64,000 bases of DNA from assembly GCA_937921865.1 (NCBI GenBank), contig CAKZWF010000010.1, forward strand, positions 1 through 64,000, given 5' to 3'. Under the pieces are notes generated by a model. That model was not told the DNA's origin. It worked only from the letters and a program-made list of their open reading frames with translations, and did no database searches. Every line of letters begins with the position of its first letter. The stretch's first letter is position 1. Shown piece after piece: positions 52,579 to 61,502 of the stretch. A program made the position numbers and the translations under genes. The DNA is from an uncultured Pseudomonadales bacterium. GTDB lineage: Bacteria > Pseudomonadota > Gammaproteobacteria > Pseudomonadales > Azotimanducaceae.

Positions 52579-53919
52579 TTATCTGATCGACACATACCCG
52601 AACTGACCTGCGCGATACACCCGAAGCAGCAGCTGGTCACGGCCACGACGCGCCGACTCGCGCAGTTCTGAAAGATTTCGTGTGCCCTGACGATTGGCAC
52701 CAACAATCACATCGCCCGGCCTCAGTCCGAAACTCCACGCGGCGCTGTCGTCATCTACTTCTGTTACGAGCACACCGTCACCGGCTGAATCATCACTGCG
52801 GAAATTCTGCAGTTGCGTGCCGCGCAGACGTCGATCTATACGTTCACCGCGTTGTTTATCCAGACTTTCATTGTCTATCTCAAGCGTCACGGTACGCGAG
52901 CGACCGTTGCGAAGGACGTCGAACTCGACCTCCTGGCCGGCAAAAATTATCGCGGTTTGACCATGGAACTGAGAGATTGTCGCCACTTCACGCTCGCCGA
53001 CATGAGTGATGATATCTCCAGCCTCTAAGCCCGCCCCTCCAGCAGGACTATCAGGCTCGACTTCAACCACCACTACGCCATCTTTACGGTCCACCCCGAA
53101 TGCCTCGGCGAGCTGAGGATTCAGGCCCTGCACACTGACGCCCAGATAGCCCCGCCGGATTTCACCATTGGCAATCAACTCATTCATGATCGCTAGAACC
53201 ATATTGGCCGGAATCGCGAAACCGATACCAACGTTGCCACCGGCAGGAGACAGGATGGCTGTGTTAAGACCAACCAGACGACCATAAAGATCAACCAGCG
53301 CGCCGCCGGAATTACCAGGGTTAATTGATGCATCGGTCTGAATGAAGTCTTCGTAGCCTTCGATTCCAAGACCACTACGCCCCAGCGCGCTGACGATGCC
53401 ACTGGTCACTGTCTGACTGAGCCCGAACGGATTACCGATCGCCACAACAAAATCCCCAACACGAAGCTCTGCTGAGTCGGCAAACTCAATTTCCGTCAAC
53501 TGGTCTGGCGTGACTTTGAGCACAGCCAGATCAACATGAGGATCAGTTCCTACCAGCTGTGCTTTCAACGACCGTCCGTCAGACAAGGTAATGGTTATCT
53601 CATCCGCACGTTGCACTACATGGTAATTAGTAACGATATAGCCTTGACCGGCGTCCACTATTACCCCGGAACCGGCACTCTGGGTGCGGCGATAGCGACG
53701 CCCGTCCGGAACGTTGAAAAACCGCCGGAAAAATGGATCGTCCAGCAGCGGGTTACGAACCTGATAAGTTGTATAGGTGGCAATGTTCACCACTGCCGGT
53801 GTGGTTTGCTCCAACATAGGCGCAAGGCTGGGCACAACACCAACACCTGGAAGTTCGGTTGGCAGAGCCGCATGCGCCGAACATGCCACCAGCCAGCCGA
53901 GTATCCATCCAAATCTCAT
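52579..53919 (-). CDS. degQ: Periplasmic serine protease DegP/DegQ
   Basis: An HtrA-family protease of 446 residues with a signal peptide (1-18, ACSAHA). The catalytic triad is H100 (VTNYHVV), D130 (HVDLAVLK) and S204 (NPGNSGGAL), followed by two PDZ domains (about 250-345 and 370-446: GYLGVSVQGLNPQLAEAFG; SAAWSFGLRPGDVIVGANRQ). It degrades or refolds damaged envelope proteins. The length and short Q-loop are closer to DegQ than DegP. The ATG follows AAGAGGAAG. No sigma-E promoter was recognised with confidence in the 75-base gap after the MFS gene. Confidence 0.95.
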   Translation of the reverse strand: MRFGWILGWLVACSAHAALPTELPGVGVVPSLAPMLEQTTPAVVNIATYTTYQVRNPLLDDPFFRRFFNVPDGRRYRRTQSAGSGVIVDAGQGYIVTNYHVVQRADEITITLSDGRSLKAQLVGTDPHVDLAVLKVTPDQLTEIEFADSAELRVGDFVVAIGNPFGLSQTVTSGIVSALGRSGLGIEGYEDFIQTDASINPGNSGGALVDLYGRLVGLNTAILSPAGGNVGIGFAIPANMVLAIMNELIANGEIRRGYLGVSVQGLNPQLAEAFGVDRKDGVVVVEVEPDSPAGGAGLEAGDIITHVGEREVATISQFHGQTAIIFAGQEVEFDVLRNGRSRTVTLEIDNESLDKQRGERIDRRLRGTQLQNFRSDDSAGDGVLVTEVDDDSAAWSFGLRPGDVIVGANRQGTRNLSELRESARRGRDQLLLRVYRAGQFGYVSIR

Positions 53920-53994
53920 TTGAGCTTCCTCTTTGTCTGTATGATGCAGCCTTAACTGCTTCGGCGGTTTTAACTGAACCGGACCCCCGGACGT

Positions 53995-55206
53995 CTAAGC
54001 TCGCATCGGCCGCGCTCCAGCACCAGCAACCAGCAATCCAGCACCCAGCGAGAGAGCGACCGCAACCGCATACGCAACACGGTAATCGGCGAAATCATAG
54101 AGCATGCCCATCGCCAGCGGGCCCGCCGCCACTCCCAGTACTGTCCAGGCATTAGACACGGAAAACAATCTCGCGTACGCACCTATCCCATATGCATCCG
54201 CAAGCCACAGAGGATGCAGCATCAACAGGTTGCCAACAGTGGCTCCGAAAAGCCCTGCAGCCACCAGTATCTCCCCTCGACTGTCAGCACTCGCCAGCAG
54301 TGCCAGTCCGGATGCCTGTCCTGTCAGGTTTCCCAGGGTAAACCAGCGTATCGGGATACGGGTCAGAATGAAGCCACCGACAATTCTCGACAGAATGCTC
54401 ATCGCGGTGAGCGCCTGGACTGCTGTAGCAGCCACCAGAAAACCAGCCTGATTATCAGCATGATTATACAGGTGGGCAATTCCGCCCACCTGGGATGCCA
54501 TACAAAGAACATAGCCTGCGGTCAGTAACACGAAAAACCGGGTTCGCAGCGCATCAGGATAGCTCCAATCACCGGATATCTCAGCAGCCGTCCGCACGGC
54601 ATGCGCAGATGGAGCATCACGAATGAGCAACAGCGTCACGAGAATAATCGCGGCCGCAAAGAGCAGACCAAAACCCGGCATGGCCACACCAACACCAAAT
54701 TGTTCGAACAGCCAGGCCGACGCCGGAGTAATCAGGATGCCACCCATGGATAAACCAGTTGAAGCAACAGAAAGAGCCACCGAGCGGTTCGAACCGGGGA
54801 ACCAGCGGGTGACCAGAGTTGTGCTGACAACTATCGATACACCGGTATTGCCAATGCCGAACAGAACAAACAACAGGTAAAGCAGTTTAATCGACTCAAC
54901 GACCCCCACCAGAGACAAAGCAACACCCGAAATCAGAGCGCCGGCAATCAGAATCCATCGAACGTCTACCCGCTCGAGCAGTCGTGCCACGCCAATACCG
55001 GCAATGCCGCCGGTCACAAAAAAAGCACTGACAGCGCCGGACAGGCTGGTGACGCTGAAATTTCGAGTTTCAGCCAATACGTTCATGTACACAGCCATGT
55101 TGTAGAAGCCAAAGCCGGATGAAACAGTCAGGACCACAAACAGGCCGGCAATGACCCACCAGCCTCGGCGGTCGGAGAAGCTAGAACTGCGGTCCGAAGC
55201 CGTCAC
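53995..55206 (-). CDS. MFS transporter (monocarboxylate/OFA-like)
   Basis: A 403-residue major facilitator with twelve predicted helices. The N-half shows GWWVIAGLFVVLTVSSGFGF, the loop RLLERVDVRWILIAGALISG and TRWFPGSNRSVALSVASTG, which recalls the monocarboxylate porter and oxalate/formate antiporter groups. The C-half has RIVGGFILTRIPIRWFTLG. It probably moves an organic acid, but the substrate is not set by the sequence. It lies 11 bases after the AsmA-like gene's stop and 75 bases before degQ on the same strand. Confidence 0.88.
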   Translation of the reverse strand: MTASDRSSSFSDRRGWWVIAGLFVVLTVSSGFGFYNMAVYMNVLAETRNFSVTSLSGAVSAFFVTGGIAGIGVARLLERVDVRWILIAGALISGVALSLVGVVESIKLLYLLFVLFGIGNTGVSIVVSTTLVTRWFPGSNRSVALSVASTGLSMGGILITPASAWLFEQFGVGVAMPGFGLLFAAAIILVTLLLIRDAPSAHAVRTAAEISGDWSYPDALRTRFFVLLTAGYVLCMASQVGGIAHLYNHADNQAGFLVAATAVQALTAMSILSRIVGGFILTRIPIRWFTLGNLTGQASGLALLASADSRGEILVAAGLFGATVGNLLMLHPLWLADAYGIGAYARLFSVSNAWTVLGVAAGPLAMGMLYDFADYRVAYAVAVALSLGAGLLVAGAGARPMRA

Positions 55207-55217
55207 CCGTCAGGACA

Positions 55218-58200
55218 TCAGGAAGGCGCGGGCACAGCAGCCAGCCCCGGACAGACCAGCGGGGAGCTGGCGGCGAGCGTATCACCATCGCAAACCAGCT
55301 TCTGAATGTCTTCGCGAACATGTTCACAGGCTTTATCCGACGACAACACCCGCTTAACAAAGCTCTCGCCAAGCAGCGACAGGCCACCTGTCGCAAGCGC
55401 AGCCCAACCGCGCCAGAGGATACCGGTTGTGTTTGGCGCCAGACCTGGGTTCTTGAGACTACCCCGGATCCGCACGGTGTTGGAGAACACGTTGCCCACA
55501 CTGAGACCAGCACCGGTACGGGAGCGCGAATCAAACTGAGCGGCTATGCGCTCTTTCTTGAAATCGACCTCTGCACGAATCAGGACATTTGCGCTCCGTG
55601 ACTGGATCACCATTGCTTTGGGGGTAACCAGCACACCATCCGTCACCTGCCCGAAGGCCACCGTACAGTTCAGTTTTGGTACGTCATCATCGTCTTCTGG
55701 CAGCAGCAGGCGCGATATTCGACTGAGCAGATCCGCGGTGAAAAAGCCCAGTGCAAAATTGGCAAAGTCAGCATCACCTTTGCCCCCTTCTATGTACAGT
55801 TCACCATTAGCGGAACCCGCCAGGGCTGCTTCGTTATTACCCTGAGCTTCGAGGTGTGCATAGATTGAGCTCGGCGCCATCGACTCGTCAGAGCCAGGCC
55901 GAAAATTACGCATATCAGTTTCAAATCTGGCCTCCGGGATTTCAGGGTTGGCGTCAAACCTGAACGACGTTTTCATCGTGCCGCCAAGATTCTGTTTCGC
56001 CTGCAGCTGAACGTTCAGAATGCCATCAGTCACTGAACCAGCCACCGACATGCTGGAAAACACCCCTTCGTCAGAAACAATGTCTGCAAGGTCCATCTCT
56101 AATTTCGCATTCAGCATTTTCAGCACGTCGACGTCGACCGGTTCTTTACTGAAAAATTCCTTAGAATCCGCGTCCGCATCACCTGCGAAGAACTGAAAAG
56201 GTGAGCCTAGAATTCTTCGGACACTCTCAAAGACCTGATCGGCCTGAGCGGCGAGGGTTAGCGTTTCCTGCTGTGTCTGAGTGTTCTCAGGCCCAGTGTC
56301 TTCGAACAGTTTGTCGAGTTCCAGAAGGTTCATCTGATCAGATGTCGCAGTGATCGTCAGCATCGGTAAATCGCCGGGTACAAACGTCGCCTTTCCCTGA
56401 AGATTTGATGAGCCGATTATCAATTTGCTGAGGTTGGCAGAAACACCTGGAGCTTCCCGCTGAACAACCAGGTCGATCTCCACCCGTTCCTCTGCTGGAG
56501 CATCATCGCCGGTCTGGAGCCGAACATGTCCGCTCAAATTACCTGTCAGTGTCTGCCAGTCGTCACCACTCGTCGACACCTTGATTGTCCCTGCCAGTGG
56601 ATCGCTGATCTTCTGCATCGTCGGCTGCGTGACTATAGAAGACACCACCAGATCACCTATTTTCCCGTCAAATTCAAACTCTGCGGTTTCCTGCCATGAC
56701 TTTAAATAGGCGCTGGCCTGGAGATCCCCAAATCGACTATGGAACTTCAGATCATGCAGCCGAACATCATCAGGCTTGTTTTCCAGCCGTACTGAAAAGC
56801 TGCTCAACTCTTCACCAAATCCTGAAAGCTTGGCGGCCTGCAACTTAATATCCAGGTCAGGCAGCACGGAGAGAACCGTTCCAAAAGACGCGATCTCTGA
56901 TTTTTCATCGGAGATTTGTGTCGGTGGCAGCACAGCGAGCAGCTGATCGAGATCAAACGAGGCCGACGTCAATTCACCAGTTATCACCGGCACTCGGATA
57001 TCGTAACTGAAGCGCCCAGCCGTCAACGGCTGCCCCGATGCAGCCACTTTGATGTTTTCAAAACTGAGTCCAACGATTCGGTCGTCCTGGCTGATCAACG
57101 TCGGGTTACCGCTGACGCTCAAAGTTCCCTTCGATTGATTGAACTGCAACTCGGATACCACTCGAGACGTGACCTTGCTGACCAGCTCCGGGAAAGATGT
57201 GCCGACGCCCTGCAGCCTGAGCTGACCAGACAGATTGGCATCCAATGAATCATCAAAAACTCCAGCCGCAATATCTTTGGCCTGCACCGTCAGATCCAGC
57301 TGTCGTTCTTTGCCGTTCCGGGTTGTCTGGCCCTGCGCGTGCAGATTGCCAACCCGATCGGAGGAAAACGACAGATGCAGAACTTCTCCGCCAGTTGCCC
57401 GCTGCAAATTGAAATCCAGAGCGGTCACGGTGCCTCCTGAGGTGCGCAGCTGATCAGCCGTGATCCTTGCATCAATCTGCATCTTTGAATCCCAGAACCC
57501 GAAATCCGGCACTTTCCAGCCGACACCGTCGCTTTCGGCGTGCGCAGCTGCAGGTCGTGCGAACTCGGTAAGGTCGAAAGATGCAGTGTGCAGTCTCAGA
57601 TAGAGATCATTGGAAGTTTCTTCCAGCCACAACCGGCCTTTGAGGCGTGAACTGCCCAGCGAAAGCTCGACCACATCAGCGCCAATTCGGCCCCGGCGAT
57701 CATTGAGACTGGCTTTGACGCCTATCGGTATTTCCCGCAAACCCCTATGAATGCCTTCGATATCCAGCTCGCCGCGCATACCGTCAATCAGGGTCGCCAG
57801 ACTGTTGCCTGTGCTGGTCACCGATACCTCACCGGATTCCCAGAGCCATTCTGTACTGGCAAACTGCCGCAATCGTTCAGGACTGCGGCTGCGGGTCACG
57901 ATGTCAGCATCAACAGACACCTGCCAGTCGGCGCCCGACACGACATTCACGGAACCGGCGAGATCTCCACGTGGTAGTTCCGCTGTGATGTTGCGCAAAG
58001 AGAAGCCGGACGGCTGGTCGCCGAGGGGTGCGCTGGTGATCAGACTGCCTGTAATGTTTCGGATCTGTTCGTCGTCAATACCGACCATCTCAACCACCAC
58101 CAGCTCCATTTTGTGATCGGGTAGATCAAGCGCGGGTAGTGGGCTATGCATGAAATCCGAATCAAGCCCAGATCCATCGGTTGGCTCAGGATTCGGACTG

Positions 58201-59063
58201 AACAGAGGGGCTAAACCGGTCAATTCGTCCGGGGACAACTTCTCAAGTTTCAAGCTGCTGGTAGCAGGAATCGCAAACAACCGGTCGGTTTCAAATTCCC
58301 AGGTACCGCGGAATCCCCTACCCTGCATTTCAACCGTCGTCGCCATCGCGCTGTCGTTGGGTTTGCTTTTTAAGCTTCCGGCCAGCAGCGGTTCAGAGGC
58401 ATTTACGGCAGACACTGTATAATTCAGATCAGCACCCTTCTGATTGAATATCTGCAGATGGTTATCTGTCGTCAGCTGGAAGCGCAGAGACACCTTGTCA
58501 CGGCTTTCATTCCAGACGACTTCACGGCCAACATCAGAAGTAACGTGCCACTCCATATTGGAGGTTGTGTGAATCACCTCACCGCTTTCCCAAAGTTCCA
58601 CTTCGTCTATTACAATCGATTTCGGAATCCATCGATCCGCGGCAGTGAAGTCGGTGGCTTCCCTGTCTTCACCCTGAGTCCAGCGACTGGGATAGATGTC
58701 AGCACTGCTGCTGCCCGCTGAATCGATACTGATGGTTCCGGAGAATAGAGCCCGAGCGTTGAGTTCAACGTAGACGTTCTTGAACTCCAGATAGGGAGCA
58801 TCCGCGGAACCGAAAACCAGTTCATCCGCGTAAGCCCGCAGACGCCACAGGTTGGCAGAGACATTGACTATCTTCACCGGCTGGCCGTCCGCGCCTTCCA
58901 ACGCCTTCGGCAATCGTTCCTCAATGACGCGCGCGACGATGTAGTTCGCAGAGAAGAACAACGCAACAAACAGAGCAGCAACAGCCCCTATAACCCAGAG
59001 AGTCTTCAACGGTGTCCCCGATTCATCAAAATGTTTAATCCGTTTTTTCAAGCCGAATGGCAA
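55218..59063 (-). CDS. Large AsmA-like envelope protein
   Basis: A 1281-residue protein with one N-terminal membrane helix (about 21-42, LWVIGAVAALFVALFFSANY) and a very long beta-rich periplasmic part, ending in a typical AsmA-family C-terminal region (SIYAHLEAQGNNEAALAGSA, then ADLLSRISRLLLPEDDDD, KLNCTVAFGQVTDGVL and TVRIRGSLKNPGLAPN). AsmA-like proteins (AsmA, YhdP, TamB, YicH) form long hydrophobic grooves that help phospholipids reach the outer membrane or tune its composition. Length matches YhdP-type members, but the exact subgroup is uncertain. The start is TTG at 59063 without a clear ribosome binding site. A 104-base gap separates it from the hydrolase gene. Confidence 0.88.
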   Translation of the reverse strand: MPFGLKKRIKHFDESGTPLKTLWVIGAVAALFVALFFSANYIVARVIEERLPKALEGADGQPVKIVNVSANLWRLRAYADELVFGSADAPYLEFKNVYVELNARALFSGTISIDSAGSSSADIYPSRWTQGEDREATDFTAADRWIPKSIVIDEVELWESGEVIHTTSNMEWHVTSDVGREVVWNESRDKVSLRFQLTTDNHLQIFNQKGADLNYTVSAVNASEPLLAGSLKSKPNDSAMATTVEMQGRGFRGTWEFETDRLFAIPATSSLKLEKLSPDELTGLAPLFSPNPEPTDGSGLDSDFMHSPLPALDLPDHKMELVVVEMVGIDDEQIRNITGSLITSAPLGDQPSGFSLRNITAELPRGDLAGSVNVVSGADWQVSVDADIVTRSRSPERLRQFASTEWLWESGEVSVTSTGNSLATLIDGMRGELDIEGIHRGLREIPIGVKASLNDRRGRIGADVVELSLGSSRLKGRLWLEETSNDLYLRLHTASFDLTEFARPAAAHAESDGVGWKVPDFGFWDSKMQIDARITADQLRTSGGTVTALDFNLQRATGGEVLHLSFSSDRVGNLHAQGQTTRNGKERQLDLTVQAKDIAAGVFDDSLDANLSGQLRLQGVGTSFPELVSKVTSRVVSELQFNQSKGTLSVSGNPTLISQDDRIVGLSFENIKVAASGQPLTAGRFSYDIRVPVITGELTSASFDLDQLLAVLPPTQISDEKSEIASFGTVLSVLPDLDIKLQAAKLSGFGEELSSFSVRLENKPDDVRLHDLKFHSRFGDLQASAYLKSWQETAEFEFDGKIGDLVVSSIVTQPTMQKISDPLAGTIKVSTSGDDWQTLTGNLSGHVRLQTGDDAPAEERVEIDLVVQREAPGVSANLSKLIIGSSNLQGKATFVPGDLPMLTITATSDQMNLLELDKLFEDTGPENTQTQQETLTLAAQADQVFESVRRILGSPFQFFAGDADADSKEFFSKEPVDVDVLKMLNAKLEMDLADIVSDEGVFSSMSVAGSVTDGILNVQLQAKQNLGGTMKTSFRFDANPEIPEARFETDMRNFRPGSDESMAPSSIYAHLEAQGNNEAALAGSANGELYIEGGKGDADFANFALGFFTADLLSRISRLLLPEDDDDVPKLNCTVAFGQVTDGVLVTPKAMVIQSRSANVLIRAEVDFKKERIAAQFDSRSRTGAGLSVGNVFSNTVRIRGSLKNPGLAPNTTGILWRGWAALATGGLSLLGESFVKRVLSSDKACEHVREDIQKLVCDGDTLAASSPLVCPGLAAVPAPS

Positions 59064-59167
59064 CGTGACACACGTTCATGGTGGCCCAAACCGGGCCTTG
59101 GACAGGTGGCAGGTGTCGACAGATTTACGCCGCAACGGTAACGCCAAATCCCTCAGCCGCGCAACTA

Positions 59168-60061
59168 TCAACGAGCCTGCAGAAAGGTGGCCATCACGTC
59201 GAGGAAGTAGTCTCTGGAAGCTTCCATGAAGGCAACATGATCGCTGTCTGGAAACATCACCCAGGCTTTGTCGGAAGTGCCAAGATTACCGAACAGCGCC
59301 AGATGAACTTCATCCAGCGCCAGAGGATCGAACTCGCCTTCCAGAAGCAGCGTCGGCACTCGCACCTGCGACGGATCCAGCGCCTGCCACTGCTCCAGCT
59401 CGCGCCAATCAGCGCGAATCGGATCAGCCGCCAGAGCGGCAGCGACAAAGGCTTCGACCGCAGTGTCGCTGATGCTACCCGGCACAATGAAATCTTCTGC
59501 TGCAGCCGCGGCCGTGGTCGTCCGCCGTGGAGGATCGCCATCAAGCCCCGCCGAGGTTACCGCTGAACCCGGGCGCAGAGGATAGCCGAAGAGGATCAGA
59601 GCTCTGAGCTCTGAGGGCATTCGTTGCGCGACCAGTTGGCTGACCATGGCCCCGTAAGACCAGCCGAACAGCGCTGGTGCTGGCAGCTCCGGATGACGCT
59701 GGCGCAACCATTTCAGAACGCCGGACACATCGCGCGCAGCGCGATCGGGCGTCAGCCAGCCACTGCTATCCCTCGGAGTTTCTCCATAGCCGCGCAAATC
59801 GACCCCATAGACGGTGATGTTTCGCTCTACCAGCCCATCCATCAGAGATTTCTCTTCGCGGGGCACCTGCAGGTCAAAATCTGGTCGAGTACTCCAGGTT
59901 CGACCATGCACCAGCAGAATCACCGAACTCGGCTGCTCGGCAGGTTTTTCCCAGACTCTGAACGGGTGACCGTCAACAGTAACGGTGTGCGCGGCAGGTG
60001 CTGAGGCCAGACTCCCGCCGGACGCAGACAGCAACAGGCTGAACAGGAAGATTCGGATCAC
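59168..60061 (-). CDS. Exported alpha/beta hydrolase
   Basis: A hydrolase of about 297 residues from the chosen GTG at 60061, which gives a compact signal peptide (IRIFLFSLLLSASGGSLASA). A longer frame from GTG 60127 would add 22 residues. The fold is clear: oxyanion strand VILLVHGRTWSTRPDFD, DLRGYGETPRDSSG, nucleophile elbow GWSYG with its serine, acid region LLLEGEFDPLAL and the catalytic histidine in DSDHVAFME. Substrate unknown; esters or amides are likely. It follows the receiver-protein gene on the minus strand, so the two are probably co-transcribed. Confidence 0.88.
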   Translation of the reverse strand: MIRIFLFSLLLSASGGSLASAPAAHTVTVDGHPFRVWEKPAEQPSSVILLVHGRTWSTRPDFDLQVPREEKSLMDGLVERNITVYGVDLRGYGETPRDSSGWLTPDRAARDVSGVLKWLRQRHPELPAPALFGWSYGAMVSQLVAQRMPSELRALILFGYPLRPGSAVTSAGLDGDPPRRTTTAAAAAEDFIVPGSISDTAVEAFVAAALAADPIRADWRELEQWQALDPSQVRVPTLLLEGEFDPLALDEVHLALFGNLGTSDKAWVMFPDSDHVAFMEASRDYFLDVMATFLQAR

Positions 60062-60129
60062 AGGTCCCACTAAGGATCTGGTGTTGTTTGTGGTCCGGGC
60101 GGCAGGAAGTATTGTAGGCAGGAGCACGA

Positions 60130-60510
60130 TCAGCGCGACAGCATGGCCTCAACAGAAAGTTTCAACTCCTGCATCGGCAAGGGTTTCGGCCACACTGAGG
60201 TGGTGTCCTCGTTGTCGGCAAGCAGATCGCCGAACTCGTCTTTGGAGTAATCGGTCATGAAGATACCTCGGGACTCTGGTTTGATCTGTTTGCGGGAACT
60301 GAAGACTTCGATGCCGGACATGTTCGGCATCGCAAGATCGAGAAATACGAGATCGAAGCTCTGATGGGTGGCATGTTCTAAAGCACTGGCGCCGCAGCCT
60401 GCTGTAGTTACTTCAAATCCCAGGCGCTTGAGCATTTCGAAGATTACTGAGCGAACTGCCTGGTCAGCAGCCATAAACACCTGAACACAGGCTTTACACA
60501 GTCCCATCAC
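60130..60510 (-). CDS. Stand-alone receiver domain protein with degenerate metal site
   Basis: A 126-residue CheY-like receiver with no output domain. The phospho-acceptor is kept (LVFLDLAMPNMSGIEVF, Asp in FLDLAM), as are the switch threonine (FMTDYS) and the lysine (WPKPLPM). The two acidic residues that normally hold magnesium near the N-terminus (DD in VDDDPAVR) are replaced: the aligned text is MAADQAVR. It may thus be unable to be phosphorylated normally or may work as a sink or adaptor. It starts with GTG 60510 or ATG 60507, next to an inverted repeat. No histidine kinase is nearby. Confidence 0.87.
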   Translation of the reverse strand: MMGLCKACVQVFMAADQAVRSVIFEMLKRLGFEVTTAGCGASALEHATHQSFDLVFLDLAMPNMSGIEVFSSRKQIKPESRGIFMTDYSKDEFGDLLADNEDTTSVWPKPLPMQELKLSVEAMLSR

Positions 60511-60511
60511 T

Positions 60512-60570
60512 ATAGATTCAATCTATCTAAACGTCTAATGTTCTCCGTCCCGATACGATCTGCGATCGGG
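60512..60570. promoter_or_regulatory. Two inverted repeats in the divergent receiver/SDR spacer
   Basis: ATAGATTCAATCTAT (60512-60526) is a perfect 7-1-7 inverted repeat right at the receiver gene start. CCCGAT (60550-60555) and ATCGGG (60566-60571 region) form a second one with a 10-base loop. Both lie in the short spacer between the divergent receiver and SDR genes, where operators are expected. No clear -35/-10 pair was recognised. Confidence 0.4.
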
Positions 60571-60597
60571 GAAAATCAGGCGGAACGAGGGGGAAAC

Positions 60598-61386
60598 ATG
60601 GACCTAAAAGATAAAGTCATCGTGGTCACCGGCGGTGCCAGCGGCATCGGCAAAGCGATGGCTGAGAGATTCCATCAGGAAGGCGCAAAACACATTGTGG
60701 TCGCTGATCTGGATGGCCCGGGCGCGCAAGCAGTGGCCAGTTCAGTTTCCGGCTGGGGAACCGCCCTCGATGTCGCCAGCGAAGAGCAGATTGCCGAGCT
60801 CATTGAAACCACCGAAGACCGTTTCGGCTCGATTGATCTGTTCTGCTCGAACGCCGGCATCGGCATTGGCAAAGGTCTGGATGAGCCGGTTGAGGTCTGG
60901 CAGAAAATCTGGGAGGTCAACACACTCTCCCACGTTTTTGCCGCAAAACACCTGATTCCCAGAATGAAACAGCGCGGCGGCGGTTATCTGCTGAATACTG
61001 CATCCGCAGCCGGTCTGTTATCACAGATCGGCTCAGTTACTTACGCAGTGACCAAACACGCTGCGGTGGCTCTCGCGGAGTGGATCGCCATTACCCATGG
61101 TCGCGATGGTATCCGGGTTTCTGTGCTGTGCCCTCAGGCGGTACGCACCGCGATGACCGCAGGCGGACCCGGCGTCGCCGGTGTCGACGGCATGCTGGAG
61201 CCGGAAGTTGTGGCTCAGTGCGTGGTAGACACACTGGCCGAAGAGCGTTTCCTGGTTCTGCCGCATCCGGAAGTTGGCGAATACATCAAACGTAAGGCCA
61301 ATGATTACGACCGCTGGTTGCGCGGCATGATGCGGCTCCAGGATGTCTACATCGAGGCGGACAAAAGCCCGGTACCGGGAAGCTGA
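60598..61386 (+). CDS. Short-chain dehydrogenase/reductase
   Basis: A 262-residue classical SDR: nucleotide motif TGGASGIG (11-18), an Asp after the second strand (VVADLDG) that favours NAD, SNAG in FCSNAGIGIG, and active site Ser in NTASAAG with Tyr-x3-Lys in TYAVTKHA. The C-terminal VLPHPEVGEYIKRKANDYDR is common in SDRs of oxidative pathways in marine gammaproteobacteria. ATG 60598 is set by the AGGGGGA ribosome binding site. The reaction cannot be told from sequence; it stands just before a PQQ dehydrogenase gene on the same strand. Confidence 0.9.
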   Translation: MDLKDKVIVVTGGASGIGKAMAERFHQEGAKHIVVADLDGPGAQAVASSVSGWGTALDVASEEQIAELIETTEDRFGSIDLFCSNAGIGIGKGLDEPVEVWQKIWEVNTLSHVFAAKHLIPRMKQRGGGYLLNTASAAGLLSQIGSVTYAVTKHAAVALAEWIAITHGRDGIRVSVLCPQAVRTAMTAGGPGVAGVDGMLEPEVVAQCVVDTLAEERFLVLPHPEVGEYIKRKANDYDRWLRGMMRLQDVYIEADKSPVPGS

Positions 61387-61502
61387 GCGCTGCGGTAAGA
61401 ACCAAAGTCTGATTGGCGCTGCTGACCGGCGGAACAGTTATTGAAACTATTTCCTGATCAGTAACGACTCTACAGTGCCGGAACCCATCTGCGTGGAGGC
61501 GC

